From Adhaeribacter radiodurans (GTDB lineage Bacteria > Bacteroidota > Bacteroidia > Cytophagales > Hymenobacteraceae): a stretch of DNA of 64,000 nt. The notes under the pieces were generated by a model. It did no database searches and was not told the DNA's origin. It was given only the letters and a program-made list of their open reading frames with translations. Numbering within the stretch: the first letter of the stretch is position 1; each line of letters starts with the position of its first letter. Of the stretch, positions 1 through 8,301 are shown in pieces. The DNA lies in the NCBI RefSeq assembly GCF_014075995.1, contig NZ_CP055153.1, positions 6,634,001-6,698,000 of the forward strand. Direction: 5' to 3'. The translations under genes were made by a program, and so were the position numbers.

Positions 1-585
1 GGGGCAGCTCAGAGTTGCCTGGAAGCAGTGCAAGTAGCGAATAAACTAGGAATTACTGTTTCGGCAGATATTAATTACCGTAAAAATTTGTGGCAATACG
101 GCAAAAAAGCCTACGAAGTAATGCCTGAATTGGTAGCCGGCTGCGACTTAATCGTATCAAGTATTGGCGATGCGGCAGATATTCTGCAAATAAAACCTGC
201 CGCCGAAGCAGCTGACCCATTCGTTTCGGTGGGCCAACAAATAATGCAGCAGTACCCGCGCATTAAAAAAATTGTAAATACCAACCGGGGTTCCATAAGC
301 GCATCGCATAATACGTTAGCGGGGATGATGTGGAACGGCCAGCAATTACTACAAACGCCTACCCACGATATGGTGCCTATTGTGGATCGTATTGGCGGCG
401 GCGATGCTTTTATGGCCGGTTTAATTTATGGCTTACTCACCTATCAAAATGATCAGCAAGCTTTAGATTTCGCGGTAGCCGCTTCGGCTTTAAAACATAC
501 TATTGAAGGCGATGCAAATTTAGTAACCGTTGCCGAAGTAGAACCGGTTATGCAAGGAGATAGCTCCGGACGTTTAAAAAGATAA
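1..585 (+). CDS. kdgK: 2-keto-3-deoxygluconate kinase, PfkB family (3' part)
   Basis: The reading frame is open from base 1, so the gene begins upstream; a GTG at 28 is internal and not a real start. The visible ~194 residues are the C-terminal part of a ribokinase/PfkB fold. ADINYRKNLW is the usual motif before the central helices. DRIGGGDAF is the second PfkB signature, with the anion hole and the catalytic Asp at codon 403-405. The tail GDSSGRLKR is the usual end of bacteroidal 2-dehydro-3-deoxygluconokinases. Such kinases phosphorylate KDG to KDPG in the cytoplasm. The next gene is the aldolase that cleaves KDPG and the third is a hexuronate-type carrier, which fits KDG kinase better than fructokinase or ribokinase. 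Substrate specificity is inferred from this context. Confidence 0.85.
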   Translation, partial: GAAQSCLEAVQVANKLGITVSADINYRKNLWQYGKKAYEVMPELVAGCDLIVSSIGDAADILQIKPAAEAADPFVSVGQQIMQQYPRIKKIVNTNRGSISASHNTLAGMMWNGQQLLQTPTHDMVPIVDRIGGGDAFMAGLIYGLLTYQNDQQALDFAVAASALKHTIEGDANLVTVAEVEPVMQGDSSGRLKR

Positions 586-588
586 ATT

Positions 589-735
589 AGTCAATAGACC
601 ATAGACTATAGTCTAATAGAAAAAACTAACCTAAGTGGTAATTAACCGGTTTATTACTAGTTTATTAAAAAATTAAATTTCTTTTTTATAATATGTGGAC
701 TATGGTCTATCGACTATGAACCATGGACTATCAAC
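589..735. repeat. Dispersed inverted-repeat element between kdgK and eda
   Basis: The word AGTCAATAGACCATAG (589-604) recurs inverted with one mismatch as CTATGGTCTATCGACT (700-715). Further degenerate pieces of the same word (ACTATAGTCT, ACTATGAACC, ATGGACTATCAACT) lie beside both arms. The centre is AT-rich and non-coding. It looks like a small REP/MITE-like intergenic element, and it creates two spurious ATGs upstream of the aldolase gene. Confidence 0.6.
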
Positions 736-742
736 TAAAAAT

Positions 743-1417
743 ATGGCTCGTTTTACCCGATTGCAAACTTACGCCAAAATGGCGGAAACTGGTTTAGTAC
801 CAGTATTTTATCATTCAAATATAGAAGTATGCCAGCAGGTTTTGGCGGCTTCGTACCGGGCCGGCGTGCGGGTTTTTGAATTTACCAACCGGGGCGATTT
901 CGCCCACGAAATTTTTGGTGAACTCAACAAGTTCGCGGCGCAGCATTGTCCCGAAATGATTATGGGTGCCGGAACTATTTTTGATACTGGTACGGCTGCC
1001 TTATACATGCAATTAGGAGCTTGCTTTATTGTATCTCCGGTTTTAAAAGAAGATGTAGCCATTACGTGTAACCGCCGCAAAGTAGGCTGGATTCCGGGGT
1101 GCGCTACCATGGGCGAAGTTTCCCGGGCCGAAGAATTAGGCGCCGAAGTAGTAAAGATTTTTCCGGGCGATGTGGTAGGTCCGGCTTTTGTAAAAAGCTT
1201 GTTAGCGCCCATGCCTTGGTCTACGGTAATGGTTACCGGTGGCGTGAAGCCCGAAGCAGATAATTTAAAATCCTGGTTTCAGGCAGGAGTAACTTGTGTA
1301 GGTTTAGGCTCGCAATTAGTACCCACCGAATTACTCAATAGCCAAGATTATGCTGGTATCGAGAACCACATGAAAACTACCATGGATTTAGTAAAACAAG
1401 CCCGGAATAAAAAATAA
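743..1417 (+). CDS. eda: 2-dehydro-3-deoxyphosphogluconate (KDPG) aldolase
   Basis: This is a class I aldolase of the KDPG/KHG family, which cleaves KDPG to pyruvate and glyceraldehyde 3-phosphate in the cytoplasm. Counting from the ATG at 743 it has 224 residues, normal for the family. Glu46 in VFEFTNRGD matches the catalytic Glu, and Lys138 in EVVKIFPG is the expected Schiff-base lysine. GAGTIFD and the glycine-rich phosphate-binding strand MVTGGVKPE are also present. The frame is open upstream to an ATG at 695, but those 16 codons (MDYGLSTMNHGLSTKN) are translated repeat DNA, so I reject that start. The gene lies between a KDG kinase and a hexuronate-type transporter, consistent with one catabolic operon. 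Confidence 0.9.
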   Translation: MARFTRLQTYAKMAETGLVPVFYHSNIEVCQQVLAASYRAGVRVFEFTNRGDFAHEIFGELNKFAAQHCPEMIMGAGTIFDTGTAALYMQLGACFIVSPVLKEDVAITCNRRKVGWIPGCATMGEVSRAEELGAEVVKIFPGDVVGPAFVKSLLAPMPWSTVMVTGGVKPEADNLKSWFQAGVTCVGLGSQLVPTELLNSQDYAGIENHMKTTMDLVKQARNKK

Positions 1418-1445
1418 AATCATCGTGTAATGTAATAAATAGTCT

Positions 1446-2762
1446 ATGCAAACTATAACTAAAACTGTTGCTACCGGAGTTGGTTCTTATCGCTGGACTA
1501 TTTGTTCGCTTGTATTCTTTGCTACTACCATTAATTACCTCGACCGGGCGGTAATTAGTTTATTAAAATCTAACCTGGAAACAGAGTTCCGGTGGACCGA
1601 AACGGATTACTCTAACATTGTAATTGCTTTTCAGTTGTCGTATGCCTTGGGTATGCTGGGAGTAGGCCGATTAATTGATAAACTGGGAACCAAGTTGGGT
1701 TATGCTTTATCCATTACTTTGTGGAGTGTGGCGGCTATTGGTCATGCTTTAGTAAAAAGTACTTTTGGTTTTGTTATTGCCCGTTCAGCCTTGGGTATTA
1801 CCGAAGCCGGTAATTTCCCGGCCGCGATTAAAACTGTGGCCGAGTGGTTCCCCAAAAAAGAGCGGGCTTTAGCCACCGGTATTTTTAACTCGGGTACGAA
1901 CATCGGGGCTATTATTGCACCTCTAACGGTACCGTTTATTGCGGCACAATGGGGTTGGCAATGGGCATTTATTTTAACTGGCATTATTGGATTTATCTGG
2001 CTGGTTGCCTGGTTTTTTATTTACGAAGTACCGGCTAAGCATGCCAAGCTATCCCGCACTGAATTTGATTACATTCATAGCGATGTTGATACGACCACTG
2101 ATACCGAGAATGCCGGAAAACCGGTTTCTTGGGTAAAGTTGCTGGGGTTCCGGCAAACCTGGGCCTTTGCTTTAGGTAAGTTTTTAACCGACCCGGTGTG
2201 GTGGTTTTATTTGTTCTGGCTACCCGCTTTTTTAAAAGCCGAATATGGCGTAGAAGGTACCGCTATGGCGTTGCCGGTTGCTTTGGTGTATACTTTATCT
2301 ACTTTTGGCAGCATTGGCGGCGGTTGGTTACCTTTAAAATTTATCCGGGGAGGCATGCCGGTATTTAAAGCCCGCAAAACTTCTATGCTGATTTATGCTT
2401 TTTGTGCGCTGCCGGTTTTGTTTTCGCAGTATTTAGGGTCGTTTAACATGTGGTTAGCCGTTTTTATAATTGGCTTTGCGGCCTCAGCGCACCAGGCCTG
2501 GAGCGCGAACATTTTTACTACAGTTTCAGATATGTTTCCCAAAAAGGCCATTGGCTCGGTTACGGGTATTGGTGGCATGTTTGGCGGCTTAGGCGGCATG
2601 CTGATTGCTAAATTAGCTGGCCTGTTATTCGATCATTACAAAGCATTGGGTACTATCGAGATTGGCTACTACATTATGTTCTTAGTTTGCGGTAGTGCTT
2701 ATCTGTTAGCTTGGTTAGTTATGCACGTATTAGCACCTAGAATGAAGCAAGTAGAATTATAA
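1446..2762 (+). CDS. MFS transporter, hexuronate (ExuT/ACS family)-like
   Basis: This is a 438-residue inner-membrane carrier with about 12 hydrophobic segments. NYLDRAVISLL in the first membrane segment and GRLIDKLGTKLGY in the first cytoplasmic loop are typical of the anion:cation symporter branch of the MFS, which includes ExuT (glucuronate/galacturonate) and related sugar-acid carriers. It starts 28 bases after the KDPG aldolase, so co-transcription is likely. The operon order kinase-aldolase-carrier suggests uptake of a hexuronate or 2-keto-3-deoxygluconate. The exact substrate cannot be read from the sequence. No clear terminator follows. Confidence 0.85.
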   Translation: MQTITKTVATGVGSYRWTICSLVFFATTINYLDRAVISLLKSNLETEFRWTETDYSNIVIAFQLSYALGMLGVGRLIDKLGTKLGYALSITLWSVAAIGHALVKSTFGFVIARSALGITEAGNFPAAIKTVAEWFPKKERALATGIFNSGTNIGAIIAPLTVPFIAAQWGWQWAFILTGIIGFIWLVAWFFIYEVPAKHAKLSRTEFDYIHSDVDTTTDTENAGKPVSWVKLLGFRQTWAFALGKFLTDPVWWFYLFWLPAFLKAEYGVEGTAMALPVALVYTLSTFGSIGGGWLPLKFIRGGMPVFKARKTSMLIYAFCALPVLFSQYLGSFNMWLAVFIIGFAASAHQAWSANIFTTVSDMFPKKAIGSVTGIGGMFGGLGGMLIAKLAGLLFDHYKALGTIEIGYYIMFLVCGSAYLLAWLVMHVLAPRMKQVEL

Positions 2763-3439
2763 TTTGCCTTCAATTATTTTATTTAGGTTGATATAACACC
2801 TATCCTCCTTATCGCGCTTAATAATGGACATTATCCGACTTAGAAACTTAAGCCGATACTTAAATTGGTTTCAGGCACATCATTTAAAAAGTTAAGAATA
2901 AAATTTCCAATCAAATCTAAATCAACTATAGGCAGCTTTTGGGAGAAATTTACTCTCTAAAACATTAATCCTGCTTGTCAATTCTTTAAGTTAGTTGTTT
3001 AGGAATTACAACTCATAATTTTTGTACACCAACGTATTGTAGCCATCCCTACTTTAAAATGCAATGCTAAACAATAGTTAGGGTATTAGTACCAATTAAT
3101 GAAAGCACTACTAGGCTGGTAAAATGTAAAAAGTACAATAAGTTTGGAATGGAATTTTGTTACATTGTATTTATAATTAAATTAATAAGTTGTTTTGCAA
3201 ACGTTACCGGTTTTTTACTAATTTTAAATTTTAAGTAGTTAAATTGAATTTAATCTAACTTTATTTACAAATTATTGATGTATCAATTAATTTGTTTGAA
3301 AATTTGACAACAAATTAATTATTTTATTAGATGTCTTATAATTTATAAAAAATATCTAATACGCTATGCCCCACAACAATCTGTTCCTCGTATATTTATA
3401 ATACATTTACGGTTTCTTAACAAAAACAAGTTTGCTCGT
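2763..3439. other. AT-rich spacer upstream of susC
   Basis: This is 677 bases with no credible gene. A TAAGTTTG at 3139-3146 matches the Bacteroidota -7 consensus TAnnTTTG, but no TTG lies at the right distance upstream, and it would leave a ~290-base leader. TATATTTA at 3391 is a weaker candidate closer to the start. I see no convincing hairpin terminator for the hexuronate operon. Confidence 0.4.
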
Positions 3440-6400
3440 ATGAAAAAAGTTACCCATCATTGGCAACGGAAAAGTTGCTTACTTTTACTGTTGACTGCTT
3501 TAGGAAGTCCGGGGTTTACCCGTCCTCTTCCGAATCCACTCTATTCTTCCGTAACAACTATTGATTGGCAAATAACCGGCAAAGTTACAGATGCCACAGG
3601 TGGTCCAGTGCCGGGTGCTACGGTAGTTTTAAAAGGTTCTGCTTCAGTAGGTACTACCACGGGAGCCGATGGAAGCTTTAGCTTATCTGTGCCGGAACAG
3701 GCCGGAACTTTAGTAATTTCTTTTATTGGCTATACTACCCAAGAAAAAGCTTTTACCGGTCCTGGAGCAATAAACATTACTATTTCCGAGGACGCAAAAG
3801 CTTTAGAAGAAGTTGTAGTAGTTGGTTACGGGGTGCAGAAAAAAGCCGACGTTACCGGAGCTACTGCTACAATTAATGCCAAAGATTTAAATGCCGGTGT
3901 AATTAATAACCCATTGCAATCGGTACAAGGTAAAGTTGCTGGGTTAAATATTGTAGCTGGCGGCGGTGACCCTACGAGTAACCGACCGGCTATTCGTTTG
4001 CGGGGTACTTCTTCTTTAAGCGCGAACAGCGAACCTTTAGTAGTAATCGATGGAGTAGCCGGAGCCGATTTAAACTCCGTAGCCCCCGAAGATATTGAAG
4101 CAGTGGACGTACTGAAAGACGCGTCGGCAGCAGCTATTTACGGTTCCCGGGCAGCGAACGGGGTAATTCAGATTACCACCAAACGTGGTAAAGCTGGTAA
4201 AACTACCGTAGAATTGAACAGCTATGTAGGTATGGAGCAAGTATCGAACATGCTGGATTTTCTGGGTCCAGATGAGTACGTAGCAAAATTACGAGAACTT
4301 AACTTAGATGTGGCAGCTAACGATTATGGTGCCCGCACCAATTGGTTCGACGAAATTACCCGTACCGCTATTAGCCATAACCAAAGTGTAGCCGTTTCCG
4401 GGGGGACCGATAAATTTAATTACCGGGGTTCAGTGGTGTATTTAGATCAGCCTGGTATTGCTTTAAATTCCGGCTTCGATCGTTTAAACTCACGCCTGAA
4501 CTTGACCCAGAAAGCGCTCGACGATAAATTAGAAATTCAGTTATTATTATCGCAGCAAAGAAGTAAGAAAAACTACGTTGATTATTTTTCTTATCTGTTG
4601 GCAGGTCGTATTAATCCTACAATACCGGTTTATAACGATAATGGTACTTACATGCAGCCTGGTGTATCTGGAGTAGATGTATTTAACGGGAACCGCATTC
4701 CGGGTGGTTTCGAAATTGAAAACCCAGTTGCCCGGATGCAGCAACGTACCAACGAATCAAACGAAAAGCAAACACTGGCTAATTTAAAGGTTTTCTTAAC
4801 TCCGGTAGAAGGCTTGCGTTTGGGTGTAAACACCTCTATTAATAATTTTAATACCAGCTATAGTTTTTTCCGACCCAGCAACTGGCGGGGTAGCGGTAAT
4901 AGTTTAGCTTTTGGTAGCCGTTCGCAGCGCGAAGTGTTAGACCGCTTAACCGAGCTTACTGCTAATTACAGCCGTACCACTGGTAAGCACAATTACAGCG
5001 CTTTAGTAGGGTATACTTATCAGAAATTAAGTAACGAAGGTTTTGGTGCTGAAAACAGCAGCTTCCCCGATATTTTTAACTCAAATAACTTAGAAGCTGG
5101 TAACCCAGGCAGCGATGGTTCTACCAACCGAGTAGTAAGATCTTACAAATCAGAAGCCGTCTTAATTGGTTTCATTGGTCGTTTAACCTACTCTTACAAC
5201 GATAAATATCTGTTTACCGGTAATATCCGGCGCGATGGTTCGTCTCGTTTCGGGCAAAACAATCAATGGGGTTGGTTCCCGGCATTTTCCGTGGGCTGGC
5301 GTTTAAAGCAGGAAAACTTTATGCAAGGTGTTGGTTTCCTGAATGATTTAAAACTACGTTTTGGTTACGGTGTAACCGGTAACCAGGAAGGTATTTACGA
5401 TTACGGTTCCCGTTTATTATTTGGACCGGCTAACTCTTACTATACCAATGGTGGTTTCCAAACAGCTTACCAATACAGCCAGAATTCTAACCCAGATTTA
5501 AAATGGGAAACTTCGGCCATGACCAATTTCGGGGTAGACTTTGCTCTCTTTAATAATCGATTGACTGGTTCGATTGAATTTTACAATAAAGATACCCGCG
5601 ATTTATTATTTGATTACCCTATTGCTATTGGTACCCGCTACGGTGGCGAACAACTTACTGCGGTAACAGGTAGCTTATTAGCTAACGTGGGTGAAATAAA
5701 TAATAAAGGTATTGAATTAGCTTTGGATTATATTGCTATTGATAACGGCGATTTCCAGTGGCGTACCAACGTTAACTTAGCGCATAACAAAAACAAAATT
5801 GTTTCCTTAAGCTCTGGTATCTTCCAATATAATCCGGCCAGCCCTAGAACATATGGTACTTTTGGTAGCGGTCAGGGAGGTATTGCCCAGCCAGTAGTGT
5901 TACAAGAAGGTCGTCCAGTTGGTCAGTTCTACGGTCCTGTTTTCCAAGGTTTCACGCAGAACAGCGATGGCTCTTACTCTTATAAATTCCAGGATATCGA
6001 CGGCGATGGAACGGTTGATCCATTTGGTAAAGACCGTACTTATTTAGGCGATGCTAACCCTGATTTAGTGTTTGCCTGGGGGAACACGTTTACTTATAAG
6101 AACTTTGATTTAAGCTTCTTGCTGCGCGGAGCTGTTGGTCACCAAATTGTAAATGGACCTTACATCTACTCCGCTAACCCTAACCGCTTCCCTGGTAACA
6201 ACGTTATTTCCGATGCCTTTTCTACCGGCATTCCGGCCGGTTTGTCGCCTGCTTTCTCTAGCTTGTGGGTAGAAGATGGCGATTTTGTTCGTCTGGATAA
6301 CTTCCGGTTCTCTTACCGTTTGCCTAACTTCTGGAAGTATTTAACGAATGCATCCGTATTCGTGGCCGGAAATAATACCTTTGTTATTACCAAATACCGG

Positions 6401-6586
6401 GGTATTGATCCGGAGCCAAGATTAGGTGCATCGCGTGATGTGTACGGTGGCTTAAATACCAATGTGGGCGGTACTACTATATCAGCAGCCGATGCTAATG
6501 CGCTAAATCTTTCTCCCGGTATCGAACCAGTTACATACTATCCTAAGACTCGTTCGTTCTCTTTAGGCGTATCATTAACTTTTTAA
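3440..6586 (+). CDS. SusC/RagA-type TonB-dependent outer-membrane transporter
   Basis: This is a 1048-residue TonB-dependent receptor, the normal size for SusC proteins. Order: signal peptide (about 1-27), a carboxypeptidase-regulatory-like domain from about residue 44 (ITGKVTDATGGPVPGAT), the linker ALEEVVVVGYGVQKK near residues 122-137, then the plug (RGTSSLSANSEPLVVIDG, DASAAAIYGSRAANGVI) and a long beta-barrel ending in phenylalanine (SFSLGVSLTF). It is a nutrient channel energised by TonB-ExbBD that works with the SusD lipoprotein 64 bases downstream. There is no anti-sigma-interacting N-terminal extension. Neighbours include no polysaccharide-degrading enzymes, so the cargo is unknown. 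The downstream FG-GAP and haloperoxidase genes hint at an unusual substrate. Confidence 0.93.
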   Translation: MKKVTHHWQRKSCLLLLLTALGSPGFTRPLPNPLYSSVTTIDWQITGKVTDATGGPVPGATVVLKGSASVGTTTGADGSFSLSVPEQAGTLVISFIGYTTQEKAFTGPGAINITISEDAKALEEVVVVGYGVQKKADVTGATATINAKDLNAGVINNPLQSVQGKVAGLNIVAGGGDPTSNRPAIRLRGTSSLSANSEPLVVIDGVAGADLNSVAPEDIEAVDVLKDASAAAIYGSRAANGVIQITTKRGKAGKTTVELNSYVGMEQVSNMLDFLGPDEYVAKLRELNLDVAANDYGARTNWFDEITRTAISHNQSVAVSGGTDKFNYRGSVVYLDQPGIALNSGFDRLNSRLNLTQKALDDKLEIQLLLSQQRSKKNYVDYFSYLLAGRINPTIPVYNDNGTYMQPGVSGVDVFNGNRIPGGFEIENPVARMQQRTNESNEKQTLANLKVFLTPVEGLRLGVNTSINNFNTSYSFFRPSNWRGSGNSLAFGSRSQREVLDRLTELTANYSRTTGKHNYSALVGYTYQKLSNEGFGAENSSFPDIFNSNNLEAGNPGSDGSTNRVVRSYKSEAVLIGFIGRLTYSYNDKYLFTGNIRRDGSSRFGQNNQWGWFPAFSVGWRLKQENFMQGVGFLNDLKLRFGYGVTGNQEGIYDYGSRLLFGPANSYYTNGGFQTAYQYSQNSNPDLKWETSAMTNFGVDFALFNNRLTGSIEFYNKDTRDLLFDYPIAIGTRYGGEQLTAVTGSLLANVGEINNKGIELALDYIAIDNGDFQWRTNVNLAHNKNKIVSLSSGIFQYNPASPRTYGTFGSGQGGIAQPVVLQEGRPVGQFYGPVFQGFTQNSDGSYSYKFQDIDGDGTVDPFGKDRTYLGDANPDLVFAWGNTFTYKNFDLSFLLRGAVGHQIVNGPYIYSANPNRFPGNNVISDAFSTGIPAGLSPAFSSLWVEDGDFVRLDNFRFSYRLPNFWKYLTNASVFVAGNNTFVITKYRGIDPEPRLGASRDVYGGLNTNVGGTTISAADANALNLSPGIEPVTYYPKTRSFSLGVSLTF

Positions 6587-6650
6587 ATAATGATGATCCT
6601 AATTATTTGCCTTTTACACTTTTAAATAAGTGCTTTAATTTAAATATGAT

Positions 6651-8186
6651 ATGAAAATACATCCTTATAAAAAGATTATTGCTGCAGCCTCTATTACCTC
6701 TTTGCTCCTGGGTGCGCCGGCCTGTACCGATCTGGATACTGAAATTTATGACCGGGCCGATGCGAATGAATTCCCGACTAGCGTACAGGAATTGCGATCT
6801 ATTATCGGGTCTACCTATGCCGAGTTGCGTGGTTTTTATGACCCGGTGAGTGTATTAAATGAGGCCACCTCCGACGAGATGGTGGTACCTACCCGCGGAC
6901 CAGACTGGTACGATAATGCTTCGTGGCAGCAAATGGCCCGTCACGAATGGACCCCCGTTTCACCGGGGCAGATAAATGGGTCCTGGGAGTGGGCTTATCG
7001 GGTAATTGCCAAAGCTAACATTAACTTGGTAGCACTTAATACTACCCAGTTAGATATTTCTGATGCCGATAGAGCAACCTTGGCCGCCGAACTAAAAACC
7101 GCCCGCGCGTATGCGTACTTCTGGCTAATAGACATGTTTGGCAGTGTTCCCCTTATTACCGAAGATACTCCGCCAGGCAACCCTAGCCAGAGTCCTCGCT
7201 CCGAGGTATTTGCTTTTATTGAAAAAGATTTAAAAGATGCATTACCAAATTTGTCAGAAGGGAAAGGCACGGAGTTTTATGGTCGGTTCACGAAAGGGGC
7301 AGCCAATACCTTATTGGCTAAATTGTACTTAAATGCGGAAGTTTATACCGGTACTGCTCGTTGGCAAGATGCTATTGCCGCTACGGATGCCGTTATTAAT
7401 TCCTCAACGGGATATTCTTTAAACCCGGATTTCTTATCTAACTTTGCTGTAAATAATGCGGCTAACCCAGCTACTTACAACGAGAATATTTTTACTATTC
7501 CGTATGATAAAATTCTGGCTACCGGTATGAACTGGCAAATGCGGACACTTCACTATGCGCAAGGTGGAGCGTATGGATTAAGTGGTAACCCCTGGAACGG
7601 ATTTGCTACCCGGGCAGATTTTTACAATACCTTTCCGGAAAACGATAAACGTCGGGCTATATGGTTAGTAGGGCCGCAAAAAGATAATCAAGGCAATATA
7701 ATCCAGTTTACCGATGCAGTGGATAACAAAAGTAAACAGTTAATATTTACGCCTGAAATTTCTTCGCTGGAGAAAGCTTTTGGTAACGAAGGGGTTCGAA
7801 ACGTGAAGTACGAGGTACAGAAAAACAATAACCGAACCGACCAGGACAACGACTTTGTAGCTTTCCGTTTTTCGGATGTACTTTTAATGAAAGCCGAAGC
7901 CTTGGTTCGTTCAGGTAACAGTGGCGATGCCATAGATTTAGTAAATCAGGTTCGGCAGCGGGCTGGTGTTGCTAATTTGGGTGCGGTTACGCTGGATGAT
8001 ATTTTAGCCGAACGTGGCCGGGAATTAACCTGGGAAGGCTGGCGCCGCAACGATTTGATTCGTTTTGGCAAATGGGAAGATGCCTGGCAGTTTAAGAACA
8101 ACAGCGATGTAAATAGAAGATTATTCCCTATTCCGGCAACGCAACTTTCCAGTAACCCTAACTTAAAACAAAACCCGGGTTACTAA
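6651..8186 (+). CDS. SusD/RagB family outer-membrane lipoprotein
   Basis: This 511-residue protein is the surface-exposed substrate-binding partner of the SusC transporter just upstream. The signal peptide ends in a lipobox with Cys25 (GAPAC), followed by TDLDTE. The N-terminal half contains the helical TPR-like part of the family (WAYRVIAKANINLVALN, ARAYAYFWLIDMFGSVPLI). The C-terminal half shows the RagB/SusD hallmark ILAERGRELTWEGWRRNDLI and ends RLFPIP...NPNLKQNPGY, which is diagnostic. It shares a transcript with susC (64-base gap) and is closed by a strong terminator at 8226-8258. The ligand cannot be inferred. Confidence 0.94.
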   Translation: MKIHPYKKIIAAASITSLLLGAPACTDLDTEIYDRADANEFPTSVQELRSIIGSTYAELRGFYDPVSVLNEATSDEMVVPTRGPDWYDNASWQQMARHEWTPVSPGQINGSWEWAYRVIAKANINLVALNTTQLDISDADRATLAAELKTARAYAYFWLIDMFGSVPLITEDTPPGNPSQSPRSEVFAFIEKDLKDALPNLSEGKGTEFYGRFTKGAANTLLAKLYLNAEVYTGTARWQDAIAATDAVINSSTGYSLNPDFLSNFAVNNAANPATYNENIFTIPYDKILATGMNWQMRTLHYAQGGAYGLSGNPWNGFATRADFYNTFPENDKRRAIWLVGPQKDNQGNIIQFTDAVDNKSKQLIFTPEISSLEKAFGNEGVRNVKYEVQKNNNRTDQDNDFVAFRFSDVLLMKAEALVRSGNSGDAIDLVNQVRQRAGVANLGAVTLDDILAERGRELTWEGWRRNDLIRFGKWEDAWQFKNNSDVNRRLFPIPATQLSSNPNLKQNPGY

Positions 8187-8225
8187 TATTTGGCCTTATC
8201 TAATTACCACTAAATACCAACCAAT

Positions 8226-8258
8226 AAAAAAAGCAAGTTGCTTCAACTTGCTTTTTTT
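8226..8258 (+). terminator. Rho-independent terminator after the SusCD pair
   Basis: The arms AAGCAAGTTG and CAACTTGCTT (8231-8240, 8244-8253) form a perfect 10-bp stem with a 3-base loop. An A-run flanks it upstream and a T-run downstream, extending the pairing to 15 bp. It separates susCD from the FG-GAP genes, which therefore probably have their own promoter or depend on read-through. Confidence 0.9.
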
Positions 8259-8301
8259 ATTATATTAGAGAAGCCTTTAAAGCGCTTTTTGTAGTTTACC
8301 G

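Noticed and set aside
695-742. N-terminal extension of the KDPG aldolase (16 codons).
   Set aside because: The residues MDYGLSTMNHGLSTKN are translated repeat DNA. The family starts at MARFTRLQTYAKM (743).
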